This document shows positions 16,993 through 24,561 of a stretch of DNA of 26,422 nucleotides, in pieces. The notes below the pieces were generated by a model. The model was not told the origin of the DNA, did not search any database, and saw only the letters and a list, made by a program, of their open reading frames with translations. A program made the position numbers and the translations under genes. Where the stretch lies: the NCBI GenBank assembly GCA_039918235.1, contig JBDSHZ010000051.1:1-26422 (forward strand), in the 5' to 3' direction. The stretch comes from Pseudopedobacter sp039918235. Its GTDB lineage: Bacteria > Bacteroidota > Bacteroidia > Sphingobacteriales > Sphingobacteriaceae. Each line of letters opens with the position of its first letter. The first letter of the stretch is position 1.

Positions 16993-17000
16993 CAAAACTA
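16993..17000 (-). promoter_or_regulatory. -7 box for the envelope cluster
   Basis: The minus strand reads TAGTTTTG, an exact TAnnTTTG match, 41 bases before the ATG at 16951. Leader about 38 bases. The perfect hairpin at 17043-17097 lies upstream of this promoter, about 45 bases from the box. Confidence 0.55.
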
Positions 17001-17042
17001 TTTGATCCTATGCTCTAAAAAACAGGTAATAAGTATTTAACC

Positions 17043-17097
17043 TTATCGAATTAGAATTTGAATACTTTGGGTAAGTATTCAAATTCTAATTCGATAA
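17043..17097. repeat. Perfect inverted repeat, 25-bp arms, 5-base loop
   Basis: Arms 17043-17067 and 17073-17097 are exact reverse complements over 25 bases, separated by TGGGT. The stem is AT-rich and begins TTATCGAATTAG. It sits in the middle of the divergent gap between the envelope cluster and the kinase gene. The position between two divergent starts makes a terminator unlikely. It may be an operator, a small palindromic mobile repeat, or an RNA structure if transcribed from further upstream. Confidence 0.9.
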
Positions 17098-17179
17098 AAA
17101 ACCATTTTATACTTACACTAAAAAGCTAGTATTTATTTATCAGATATTGTTTTTTCAAATAATTTGCGTAATAATTGCA

Positions 17180-19237
17180 ATGCGATTTAGAATTATCATC
17201 ATAATTTACCTTCTTCTAGAAAGCCTATCCTTAAGCGCACAAACAATCAATAAAGGAATCGTCAGCCTATCATCATTAAAAGGTGTAAATTATATCTTCG
17301 ATTCTCCTGAAATTCAATTAGCTAGTTCTTCAAAAGAAAGTACCATAAAACAAGCTATAAAGCTTTCCTATTCTGTAAATAAAAGATCAATTCGGTCTAA
17401 CGATAAAAAAGCATATTGGTTTAAATTTATTGCACATAACAACCTAGCTGTACCAGCCAGTTATTATATTTATTGTGCAAATAATGACAATGCTGAAATA
17501 TATATTTTTCAGAATAACAGATTAATTAACAAAGGTAAAGCAGGCATACATACCCCAACACCTGAACTCCAGATTAAAAACACGCCGTTTTATTTAGAGT
17601 TTAAATCAAGCCCGAGTATAACCTATGTGCTCTATCTTAAAGTATACAATGATAAGAACATCAAACCCAATTTAAATCTTACTATAGAGGATAGATCCAC
17701 CTACAATGAAGAAATATTAAAGCACAGGAAAACGATTTTAAACGAGAATTTTCTGATTGTTTTCTTTCTAGGATCTGCCATTATCATATTTCTTTTTATG
17801 GTGTTTCTATATTTCAAAAGTTATCAGAAACTTTACCTGTATTATGCTATATATATTCTAGGTGCTATCGTTTATGCACTCACTAGGTTAAATAGGATTA
17901 CGCTTGTTGGCAGCCTGATAGATTACTACCCTTTTCTTAGGCCATACTTAAATGAACCCATCCAGTTCATCTTTTTTGCGGTTTATAATTTTTTTGTTTT
18001 GGAATTATTAGACATTAAAAAACACGATAAGAAACTGGTAACATGGATTAAAGCATTAGCTTACATCTACATTGCCTATGCAGTTTATCATTTCTTAATG
18101 ATGTACTTTACCTTTAATCATCAGCTCCGCAACCAGCTTTTTGTAATTACAAGGCTTATTCTTTTTCCATTAAATACCATAATGGCTATATGGATTTATA
18201 GGAAAGTAAAATCTCCTATTATAAATTATTTTTTATTTGGATTGGGCATCTATTTAACCAGCGGTTTAATTGCCTTTGTGGTAGATACCAATTACCGGTA
18301 TTTGAGCAATTATAATTCATTATTAGCTTCTTCCAATATTTTTCAAGCTGGTATATTGATTGAAATATTATGCTTTTCGCTAGCCATTGGTTATCGGATT
18401 AAGCTGAATGAAGACGAGAAAAACCTAAGTAAAGACAAACTTTTAGAACAGTTACAAATCAATCAGAAGCTTATTCAAACTGCAAACCAAGAGCTAGAGA
18501 AAAAAGTAATTCTCAGAACTAATGAAATCATTAAAATAAACAAAGAAAATGAAGCAAGAAAACTAGCAACCATTAAGCTTGAATTTGAAAAAAAGATAGC
18601 AGAAGCAGAAACGCAGGCTTTACGTTCTCAAATGAACCCTCATTTTTTATTCAACAGCTTAAATTCTATTAGGTATCTGGTGATGAATAATGAGAACGAA
18701 AAGGCGGTCATATACCTCAGTAAATTCTCAAAATTGATCAGATTAATTTTAGAAAATAGCAGGTATGAAGTGATTTCATTGGATCAGGAATTAGCTGCGC
18801 TTCAATTATATATAGGTATTGAGGCCAATAGATTTGGAGAACAGTTCCAATACCAATTGACTACAGACCCAAACGTAGATTTAGAATTTATTAAAATACC
18901 GCCTTTATTGCTCCAGCCTTTTGTAGAAAATGCCATATGGCATGGATTAATGCCTAGCAAAAAGCCTATTAAAAGTATCAACATCTTAATTGAAAAAGAT
19001 ATTGATAAAGAAAACATTATTAAATTGACGATTGAAGATAATGGCATTGGACGATTAGCATCTGCAAAGGCTAAAAATAATTTTAGCAAAAAATCATCTC
19101 TAGGAATGGTTTTAACACAGGAGCGGATAAATCTGTTCAATATCTCCAAAAATAATATTCACTTAGAGGTGTTTGATAAAGTCGATGAAGAAGCATTATC
19201 AGGCACTAAAATCATATTTACTTTTAACATTAGCTAA
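17180..19237 (+). CDS. 7TMR-DISM sensor histidine kinase, LytS type
   Basis: ATG 17180 gives 685 residues and a good signal peptide (1-21, MRFRIIIIIYLLLE then SLSAQ). An ATG at 17147 is in frame but its 11 extra residues precede the signal peptide, and a TA-a-TTTG promoter-like site at 17160-17166 lies after it. About 25-165 is a periplasmic DISM domain, about 189-410 holds seven membrane helices, about 415-480 a coiled coil. The cytoplasmic kinase has QMNPHFLFNSLNSIRYL with His488 as the phosphorylation site (His_kinase family, LytS/YehU type), LQPFVENAIWHGL (N box, about 582) and EDNGIGR (about 620). It should autophosphorylate in response to an unknown envelope signal and pass phosphate to the regulator gene that starts two bases after its stop. 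It is divergent from the OmpA-led envelope cluster. Confidence 0.93.
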   Translation: MRFRIIIIIYLLLESLSLSAQTINKGIVSLSSLKGVNYIFDSPEIQLASSSKESTIKQAIKLSYSVNKRSIRSNDKKAYWFKFIAHNNLAVPASYYIYCANNDNAEIYIFQNNRLINKGKAGIHTPTPELQIKNTPFYLEFKSSPSITYVLYLKVYNDKNIKPNLNLTIEDRSTYNEEILKHRKTILNENFLIVFFLGSAIIIFLFMVFLYFKSYQKLYLYYAIYILGAIVYALTRLNRITLVGSLIDYYPFLRPYLNEPIQFIFFAVYNFFVLELLDIKKHDKKLVTWIKALAYIYIAYAVYHFLMMYFTFNHQLRNQLFVITRLILFPLNTIMAIWIYRKVKSPIINYFLFGLGIYLTSGLIAFVVDTNYRYLSNYNSLLASSNIFQAGILIEILCFSLAIGYRIKLNEDEKNLSKDKLLEQLQINQKLIQTANQELEKKVILRTNEIIKINKENEARKLATIKLEFEKKIAEAETQALRSQMNPHFLFNSLNSIRYLVMNNENEKAVIYLSKFSKLIRLILENSRYEVISLDQELAALQLYIGIEANRFGEQFQYQLTTDPNVDLEFIKIPPLLLQPFVENAIWHGLMPSKKPIKSINILIEKDIDKENIIKLTIEDNGIGRLASAKAKNNFSKKSSLGMVLTQERINLFNISKNNIHLEVFDKVDEEALSGTKIIFTFNIS

Positions 19238-19239
19238 GC

Positions 19240-20004
19240 ATGATCAAAGTTGTTTTTGTGGATGATGAAGTGCATTGTACAGAATCCCTCCAAATTTTAC
19301 TAAAAAAGTTAAATAGGCCTGTAGAAATTATAGGGAAATTCAACAATCCCTTAGAGGCATTGCCATTCATCAAATCCAATTCATTTGATATCCTTTTTTT
19401 AGATATTGAGATGCCGGGCATGAGCGGTTTTGAATTGCTGCACCAAATAAATGATTTTAAATTTGATGTAGTTTTTACCACCGCTTATGATCAATATGCA
19501 ATTAAAGCCTTTAGGTTTAGCGCTTTAAATTACCTGCTAAAGCCTATTGACGAAAATGAATTAGAAGAATGCTTAAATTTATGGGAGAAAAAATCTAATA
19601 AAGCATTATCAAATTCGCAGTTCAGCTTCTTTTTAGAGGCACTCCAAAATCCTCAAAAAAACAAATCAAAGATTGCTTTGCCCACCACAGATGGATTCGA
19701 ATTTATTGAAATTGATGAAATTATCAGGTGCCAATCAGACAGTAATTACACCAATTTCTATCTCAAAAATGGGGATAAATTCCTGATCTGCAGAACACTA
19801 AAAGAGGTAGAAAGTATTTTACAGCATAACGGTTTTATCCGCATCCACCAATCACATCTCATCAATCCTCAATACCTAAAAAAATACCTCAGAAACGATG
19901 GAGGAAATGTGGTGATGCAGGACGGCGTCAGCATCAGTGTCTCCAAAAACAATAAAAGTAAAATTGTGGAGATTTTTGAACAGATAGACCGTACCGAGAA
20001 ATAA
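19240..20004 (+). CDS. LytTR-family response regulator
   Basis: A 254-residue protein. Residues 1-120 are a receiver domain: acidic pocket D8/D9, phospho-acceptor Asp55 in ILFLDIEMPGMSG, switch Thr in FTTAYDQYAIKAF, and the conserved Lys in YLLKPID. After a linker (about 122-145), residues about 147-250 form a LytTR DNA-binding domain, seen in EIIRCQSDSNYTNFYLKNG, RTLKEVESIL, and FIRIHQSHLINPQYLKKY. LytTR regulators bind paired direct repeats upstream of target promoters. The gene is translationally adjacent to the LytS kinase gene (two-base gap), so the pair is a complete two-component system. Its target is not known; the divergent envelope cluster is the natural guess. The gene ends one base before the convergent nuclease gene. 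Confidence 0.94.
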   Translation: MIKVVFVDDEVHCTESLQILLKKLNRPVEIIGKFNNPLEALPFIKSNSFDILFLDIEMPGMSGFELLHQINDFKFDVVFTTAYDQYAIKAFRFSALNYLLKPIDENELEECLNLWEKKSNKALSNSQFSFFLEALQNPQKNKSKIALPTTDGFEFIEIDEIIRCQSDSNYTNFYLKNGDKFLICRTLKEVESILQHNGFIRIHQSHLINPQYLKKYLRNDGGNVVMQDGVSISVSKNNKSKIVEIFEQIDRTEK

Positions 20005-20005
20005 C

Positions 20006-20788
20006 TTACTTATAAATCACATTCAGCATACCCGCCAACCTAATCCCGGCCTGCTGAATTCTAGTTTTGTAAATCTCTGAATGTTTTGGATAATAGGTAT
20101 AATCCAATTCAGGATTAGCCTCTACTTCTTTATATAATTGCGAAGAAATCTGGTAAGACTCATATAGCCATTTAATGATTGGATCACTCTGCCATTGTTT
20201 AATTTTAGGATCGCTTACATGATCCAGAGCTGTAGCCATTTCAGTAAATGTCCAGCCGTTATATTCTATCAGTCCGCTATCCCATAAAGAATGTAGATTG
20301 GTGTCTCTTCCTTGGAATTTTAATTTTATTTTATTGCCACCTTGGTCTTCTTCCCTGCTCACATGCATTGGTTGGTGTAAATCTCCCACAAAATGGATCA
20401 GCATCTTTAAAGCAAAAACCTTATCTGCTTTGTTGCTTTTTGGATCAACCAACTGTGCTTTCATCTTTAACAAAGCATTGTAAACATTGGCGGTAGTATC
20501 TGCTTGCACAGCAGCCGAAAACTGCTCATAGCTTAAACCCAAAGGCAAATTCACATAATGCCAAGGTCCGGTATATTTATAAGCCGCATCATAACGGATC
20601 TCATCAGCATAAGTGCTCACTATAGGCATGTCCTCTGTACCTAAAAGCTGGTCAACGGCGGCTTTTGCTTTCGGGCTCAAGTGGTTTTCAGCAATTTTTG
20701 CTATAGAACGATGACCGGTAACACCCCAAGAAATCAGCGATAAAGAAAGAACAAAAGTAAGTCCTAGAAATATATTTTTAGTTTTCAT
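20006..20788 (-). CDS. Secreted S1/P1-type nuclease
   Basis: A 260-residue exported zinc-dependent nuclease for single-stranded nucleic acid. Signal peptide 1-20 ends LIS, so that the mature chain starts at Trp21; in this family the N-terminal Trp amine itself binds zinc. Other metal ligands are visible: His26 in GVTGH, Asp in STYADEIR, His in GPWHYV, LIHFVGDLHQPMHV, and NLHSLWDSGLI. Length matches the family. Found in many Bacteroidota, where it probably takes part in extracellular nucleic-acid scavenging. Monocistronic with a -7 box at 20808-20815, tail to tail with the response regulator. Confidence 0.92.
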   Translation of the reverse strand: MKTKNIFLGLTFVLSLSLISWGVTGHRSIAKIAENHLSPKAKAAVDQLLGTEDMPIVSTYADEIRYDAAYKYTGPWHYVNLPLGLSYEQFSAAVQADTTANVYNALLKMKAQLVDPKSNKADKVFALKMLIHFVGDLHQPMHVSREEDQGGNKIKLKFQGRDTNLHSLWDSGLIEYNGWTFTEMATALDHVSDPKIKQWQSDPIIKWLYESYQISSQLYKEVEANPELDYTYYPKHSEIYKTRIQQAGIRLAGMLNVIYK

Positions 20789-20807
20789 TTCATGTATTTT
20801 ATTAATT

Positions 20808-20815
20808 CAAATATA
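20808..20815 (-). promoter_or_regulatory. -7 box for the S1/P1 nuclease gene
   Basis: The minus strand reads TATATTTG, an exact TAnnTTTG match, 19 bases before the ATG at 20788. Predicted leader about 16 bases. Confidence 0.55.
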
Positions 20816-20905
20816 GAATTTCGTCTTACATAAATCAGAAAGAATAGTATATATAACATTCTATTTACACAGAGTTAAACGTAAGAATTTGACACGACGC
20901 TCATC

Positions 20906-20934
20906 ATTGCTTTAAAGCTAAATCCCTATCTTTA
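20906..20934 (+). promoter_or_regulatory. Probable promoter of pruA
   Basis: ATTG at 20906-20909 and TATCTTTA at 20927-20934 are near matches to the -33 (TTTG) and -7 (TAnnTTTG) boxes with 17 bases between them. The predicted leader is about 22 bases before ATG 20960. The last base of the -7 box deviates from consensus, so confidence is modest. Confidence 0.35.
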
Positions 20935-20959
20935 ACCCAAACCCATAAAATCAATATTT

Positions 20960-22594
20960 ATGCTTAAAGGATTTTTTAAAGTACCTACACCTACAAACGA
21001 ACCTATTTATAGCTATGCGCCAGGAACTAAGGAAAGAGCCCTTCTTAAAGACGCTTTGGCTGTTGCCAGAAGCCAGGAAATAGACATCCCGATGTATATA
21101 GGTGCGGAAGAAATAACCACCAACAATAAGAAAACATTGCGTCCACCGCATGACCATCAACATATCTTAGGACATTTTAGCTATGGAGATAAAAGCCATG
21201 TTGAAAAGGCAATCAAGGCTGCAATGGATGCCAAAGAAGGCTGGGAAAACTTAGCTTGGGAACACAGGGCCGCCATATTTTTAAAGGCAGCTGATTTAGT
21301 TGCCACCAAATACCGTTATGAAATCAATGCCGCTACCATGTTGGGACAGTCGAAAAATGCTTTTCAGGCAGAAATTGACGCAGCCTGCGAGTTCATAGAT
21401 TTTCTACGTTTCAATGTGAGCTATATGGCTGACATCTATCAGCAACAACCACCCGTTTCTCCAACAGGCGTTTGGAACCGTTTAGAACAGCGCCCTTTGG
21501 AAGGATTTATTTTTGCTTTAACACCTTTCAACTTTACGGCCATAGCCGGAAACCTGCCCGCTGCTTGCGCCATGATGGGCAATGTGGTGGTTTGGAAACC
21601 TGCCGATACCCAAGTGTATGCTGCAAATGTATTGATGAAGATTTTTAAGGAAGCCGGTGTACCAGACGGTGTCATCAACCTGATTTATGCCGACGGGCCA
21701 GAAGTTGGAGACGTGATTTTTAACCACCCCGATTTTGCAGGCATCCATTTTACTGGGTCAACCTCCGTTTTTCAGCACATCTGGAAAACCATTGGCACCA
21801 ACATCCATAAATATAAAAGCTATCCAAGAATTGTCGGCGAAACCGGAGGAAAGGATTTCATTTTGGTTCACCCTTCTGCCGATTGGCAGGCTGCGTCTAC
21901 GGGCATTGTACGCGGTGCTTTCGAATATCAAGGACAGAAATGTTCTGCCGCTTCCCGTACCTATATTCCAAAATCACTTTGGCCACAAATGAAAGCAAAG
22001 ATGCTGAAAGACATCGCTTCTTTTAAAATGGGCGGTACAGAAGATTTCGGTAATTTCATTAATGCCGTTATTGATGAAAAATCTTTTGATAAGCTTGCTA
22101 AATACGTTGACCAAGCTAAAAAAGACAAAGGTGTCGAAATCATTTGCGGTGGCGGACATGATAAAAGCATCGGTTACTTTATTGAACCTACCATTATCGT
22201 TGCCGACGATCCGAAATATACCACCATGTGCGAAGAGCTTTTCGGTCCGGTACTCACCATTTACATTTATGAAGATGGCGATTTTGAAAAAACCTTAAAG
22301 CTGGTAGATGAAACTTCTATGTACGCTTTAACCGGTGCCATATTTGCGCAAGACCGTTATGCCATTGAGCAAGCTTCGCAAGCCCTTAAAAATTCAGCAG
22401 GAAACTTTTACATCAACGATAAATGTACCGGAGCAGTAGTGGGTCAGCAACCATTTGGCGGTGCCAGAGGTTCGGGCACCAATGATAAAGCCGGAGCAAT
22501 GATTAATTTGTTGCGTTGGGTTTCTCCGCGTACCATTAAGGAAACCTTTAACCCTCCTACGGATTACCGTTATCCGTTTTTGGATCAGGAATAG
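20960..22594 (+). CDS. pruA: L-glutamate gamma-semialdehyde (1-pyrroline-5-carboxylate) dehydrogenase
   Basis: A 544-residue cytosolic aldehyde dehydrogenase that oxidises glutamate semialdehyde, formed from proline via pyrroline-5-carboxylate, to glutamate with NAD+, the second step of proline breakdown. The whole-length pattern fits the single-domain P5CDH of Bacteroidota and eukaryotes: TPFNFTAIAGNLPAACAMMG (cofactor loop), FTGSTSVFQHIWK, VGETGGKDF with Glu294, and GQKCSAASR with catalytic Cys328. It is not fused to proline dehydrogenase, which must be encoded elsewhere. It stands as a single transcription unit with a weak promoter match upstream and a strong intrinsic terminator six bases after its stop. 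It marks the right edge of the ordinary chromosomal part of the window. Confidence 0.96.
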   Translation: MLKGFFKVPTPTNEPIYSYAPGTKERALLKDALAVARSQEIDIPMYIGAEEITTNNKKTLRPPHDHQHILGHFSYGDKSHVEKAIKAAMDAKEGWENLAWEHRAAIFLKAADLVATKYRYEINAATMLGQSKNAFQAEIDAACEFIDFLRFNVSYMADIYQQQPPVSPTGVWNRLEQRPLEGFIFALTPFNFTAIAGNLPAACAMMGNVVVWKPADTQVYAANVLMKIFKEAGVPDGVINLIYADGPEVGDVIFNHPDFAGIHFTGSTSVFQHIWKTIGTNIHKYKSYPRIVGETGGKDFILVHPSADWQAASTGIVRGAFEYQGQKCSAASRTYIPKSLWPQMKAKMLKDIASFKMGGTEDFGNFINAVIDEKSFDKLAKYVDQAKKDKGVEIICGGGHDKSIGYFIEPTIIVADDPKYTTMCEELFGPVLTIYIYEDGDFEKTLKLVDETSMYALTGAIFAQDRYAIEQASQALKNSAGNFYINDKCTGAVVGQQPFGGARGSGTNDKAGAMINLLRWVSPRTIKETFNPPTDYRYPFLDQE

Positions 22595-22600
22595 GATTGT

Positions 22601-22628
22601 AAAGCGAGGCGGTTGCCTCGCTTTTTTT
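22601..22628 (+). terminator. Intrinsic terminator of pruA
   Basis: AAAGCGAGGC and GCCTCGCTTT form a perfect 10-bp stem around loop GGTT, followed at once by a T-run. It starts six bases after the pruA stop codon. Confidence 0.92.
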
Positions 22629-22639
22629 GTTATACACAG

Positions 22640-22694
22640 CGTCACCTTGAGGTAGGAAAGGTCTCACTTGTAGCGTATGCCTATCGAATGGAAC
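22640..22694 (+). repeat. Interspersed repeat, copy 1
   Basis: GCGTCACCTTGAGG followed by a segment with GGTCTCACTTG and CCTATCG. The same order of blocks, about three-quarters identical by eye, recurs at 25716-25772, and its first ~20 bases recur at 25819-25840. It follows the pruA terminator directly. Such CACCTTGAGG-type intergenic repeats are familiar in this bacterial group, but I cannot name the family. Confidence 0.65.
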
Positions 22695-22881
22695 ACTGCG
22701 AGCACATTACCTGTCCTATGGATTAGAGCGGAACTTTTGTCTTGACTTCCTCATTGAGAGTGAACCTTTAACCGACAAAGAAAGAAAAGAAATAAGTGAG
22801 TTTATTGATGCATATAAATCTAAGCAACATCATAACGGCAAAAAGAAATCTGACGGCAAAACAGTAAGACAACATTCTTAA
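22695..22881 (+). pseudogene. Orphan coding fragment, C-terminal remnant
   Basis: A frame open from the end of the repeat to a TAA at 22879-22881 encodes a protein-like tail: LERNFCLDFLIESEPL, then TDKERKEISEFIDAYKSK and a lysine-rich end. There is no ATG, GTG or TTG at a sensible place in this frame, so it looks like the 3' end of a gene whose front was lost when repeats were inserted. The composition (K, E, D, Y) is clearly protein-like. No family recognised. Confidence 0.35.
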
Positions 22882-22928
22882 AAAGTACCTATAATCTTTG
22901 ACGTGATTAGCCTTCTTTCATTTGCATC

Positions 22929-23152
22929 ATGGATGAGCTACAGTTTTATTCAAAGAAAATTTAGGGAAAAAGATTGCGCAGCTAAGGATTGCCAAAGGTT
23001 TAACCCAACAGCAATTGGCATCCATCCTAAATAAGGATTTCCAAAGTATCAGCAGACTAGAAAACGGACGTGTAAATGCTTGTGCCTATAGTATTCAACA
23101 GATCGCAAAGGCCCTAAAGGTGCCTATTAAGGACTTATTTGATTTTAGTTAA
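22929..23152 (+). pseudogene. XRE-type helix-turn-helix regulator with a frameshift near its start
   Basis: A frame from 22937 to the TAA at 23150-23152 encodes ENLGKKIAQLRIAKGLTQQQ, LASILNKDFQSISRLENG and IQQIAKALKVPIKDLFDFS, a complete small XRE/Cro-type DNA-binding domain, but it has no start codon after the upstream in-frame TGA (22934-22936). In another frame ATG 22929 encodes MDELQFYSK and then a stop at 22962. Joining the two by a single-base change in the A-rich stretch near 22952-22958 gives a natural protein of about 73 residues, MDELQFYSK-ENLGKKIAQ. The simplest reading is loss of one A, either real or a sequencing error. A translational -1 shift cannot be ruled out. Confidence 0.75.
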
Positions 23153-23169
23153 ATGAATTACAATTATTG

Positions 23170-23236
23170 CCGGACGAAGTCCTGGTTTTCATAAAAAGAT
23201 TTCAGTGATCCTTTGGAACACTGAAACCAGGATGGG
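23170..23236 (+). repeat. Inverted flanking repeat, left copy (hairpin-bearing)
   Basis: About 66 bp beginning CCGGACGAAGTCCT, then GGTTTTCATAA and a hairpin at 23200-23226: TTTCAGTG and CACTGAAA arms with an inner TCC/GGA pair and an A-A mismatch. A near-identical copy in the opposite orientation lies at 24562-24627. The two bracket the HEPN-protein gene. The hairpin is directly beyond the stop end of that gene and may also end its transcript. Confidence 0.85.
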
Positions 23237-23271
23237 AAAGCCCTATTTGACATATATAGTGCTAGCCACTT

Positions 23272-24315
23272 TTATTTATACATCTCTATATTGAGTTCCT
23301 TCTTATCATTCAATTCGTCAATAACAATTTCAATCGTTTTTTCAACTGCTTTTACATAGGTGATATAATCATCTTTTGTCAAGTCATAATTAAACACCAA
23401 ATCATGAATGATCTTATGTCTTGCATTTACCAGGCTGTCTACTTTCGTAAGTATCCTGAATACTTTTCCATTAATTTTCTTTCGCTTACTTAGAATAGAA
23501 AAAATATCAATTTGTAGATATTTTTTGTAGGCTTTATTTATGCTTTCAAGGTTTTGGAAGTTGTAACTTTCAGAAATGATTCGTTCGATTGAGGTTTCCT
23601 TGTTCTGAATTTTAAGTACTTCCTCAACTCCAATTTTTAACTTTTCACTTACAATTAGCTCTCGAGCTGAAGAGTTGTATGTTATGTAGTTTATAAAAGT
23701 CTCTCCAAAAAAATACTCAATAACAGAGACAAGAAATGGTATTAATCCATTATATAAAGTGATGCTGGGGTCTTTAGATTTCAATAAATTCCCCAACGCA
23801 TTATCTCCGATACTCTGCAAATGATCACTCATTGGATTGTTATAGCTTTCGAGACAGTCAACAATCTGATTTAGCTTTTCAAAAGAGTTTTCCTTTATAT
23901 TAAATATTGCCTTCTCATGAGGTAGAAGTTTTTTATAATCTTCTAAGTCTGTATATCTATTAGTACCGTACCAGTCGTTATGAAACGTTCCGCCATATTT
24001 TTTTCTAGCAGACCTAATTACCTCATTTTGTTTTGATTTATCTTCATAACTTCCCCCAGAGCGTGTTCTTGTATGAAGTATCCAATCAGAACAATTAAAC
24101 TCTTTTTTAAGGTCATTCTCTACTTTGATAATTGTCGCTTCAACCCCGACAGTAGATTCGTAATGTTCGAAACCGAACCACATGAAGTGAATATTATTTT
24201 GATCGTTTAATTCTTCAAGAATATGATCAACCTTTTGGAATCCACATTCTCCTAAAAATTTAACAAGCCCTGTTTTAGTTGAAGTTTTTGTATATAAAGT
24301 TATTTCTAGGCTCAT
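23272..24315 (-). CDS. HEPN-domain protein, candidate ribonuclease or defence effector
   Basis: A 347-residue cytoplasmic protein, AT-rich relative to its neighbours. About residues 185-340 form an all-helical region with VNARHKIIHDL near the end, in which Arg299 and His304 make an Rx4H motif, the signature of HEPN ribonucleases; an Ile-rich early helix with a conserved-looking Glu (SVIEYFFG, about 202) also fits. The N-terminal ~135 residues are a separate domain with HTRTRSGGS (81-89) and GGTFHNDWYGTNRY (108-121), strongly patterned but not one I can name. Known HEPN proteins cut tRNA or mRNA in toxin-antitoxin, abortive-infection and CRISPR settings. It stands alone on the minus strand between inverted ~66-bp repeats, with a broken XRE gene nearby. 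No antitoxin-like partner is visible. The HEPN call rests on one motif and helix pattern. Confidence 0.72.
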   Translation of the reverse strand: MSLEITLYTKTSTKTGLVKFLGECGFQKVDHILEELNDQNNIHFMWFGFEHYESTVGVEATIIKVENDLKKEFNCSDWILHTRTRSGGSYEDKSKQNEVIRSARKKYGGTFHNDWYGTNRYTDLEDYKKLLPHEKAIFNIKENSFEKLNQIVDCLESYNNPMSDHLQSIGDNALGNLLKSKDPSITLYNGLIPFLVSVIEYFFGETFINYITYNSSARELIVSEKLKIGVEEVLKIQNKETSIERIISESYNFQNLESINKAYKKYLQIDIFSILSKRKKINGKVFRILTKVDSLVNARHKIIHDLVFNYDLTKDDYITYVKAVEKTIEIVIDELNDKKELNIEMYK

Positions 24316-24561
24316 TATTTATTCTGGTTAACGTTTTGAAAATTTGTGCAGAAATGGCATTACTTGCAGAACCATTGTCGTAACTCACAGACCAAGGTTA
24401 ATAACGAAAAACCTGAGTTGAACCACCGTCAGCCATTTTTGCGCAAGCATCCATGTAAAAGCAGTAAATTTAAGCTCCAGAAAAACAGCGATGTGGCACA
24501 GGAATGAACCTGTCCACCCAAATTTAAAAGGCTATGGCAACTCAACTTACTGCTTCTTTCC
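24316..24561. other. Gene-free region upstream of the HEPN gene with nested inverted repeats
   Basis: No open frame of note. AAGCAGTAA (24459-24467) and TTACTGCTT (24547-24555) are exact reverse complements about 80 bases apart. Between them TAAATTT and AAATTTA can pair, and 24493-24517 forms a tight hairpin: GTGG, bulged C, ACAGG, loop AATGAA, CCTGT, CCAC. It must also contain the HEPN-gene promoter, but no exact TAnnTTTG box is present on that strand. It could be a small structured RNA or the remnant of a mobile element end. Confidence 0.5.

Noticed and set aside
17043..17097. Intrinsic terminator
   Set aside because: It lies between two divergent starts, the stem is AT-rich and no gene ends next to it.
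17147..17179. Kinase start at ATG 17147
   Set aside because: The extra 11 residues precede a good signal peptide and lie upstream of the promoter-like TTTG site.
22929..24315. XRE regulator and HEPN protein as a toxin-antitoxin pair
   Set aside because: They are convergent, not in one operon, separated by a repeat, and the XRE gene is frameshifted. Proximity alone is not enough.
24459..24555. Integron-type attC recombination site
   Set aside because: Inverted arms are present, but I could not find the GTTRRRY/RYYYAAC core at the ends.
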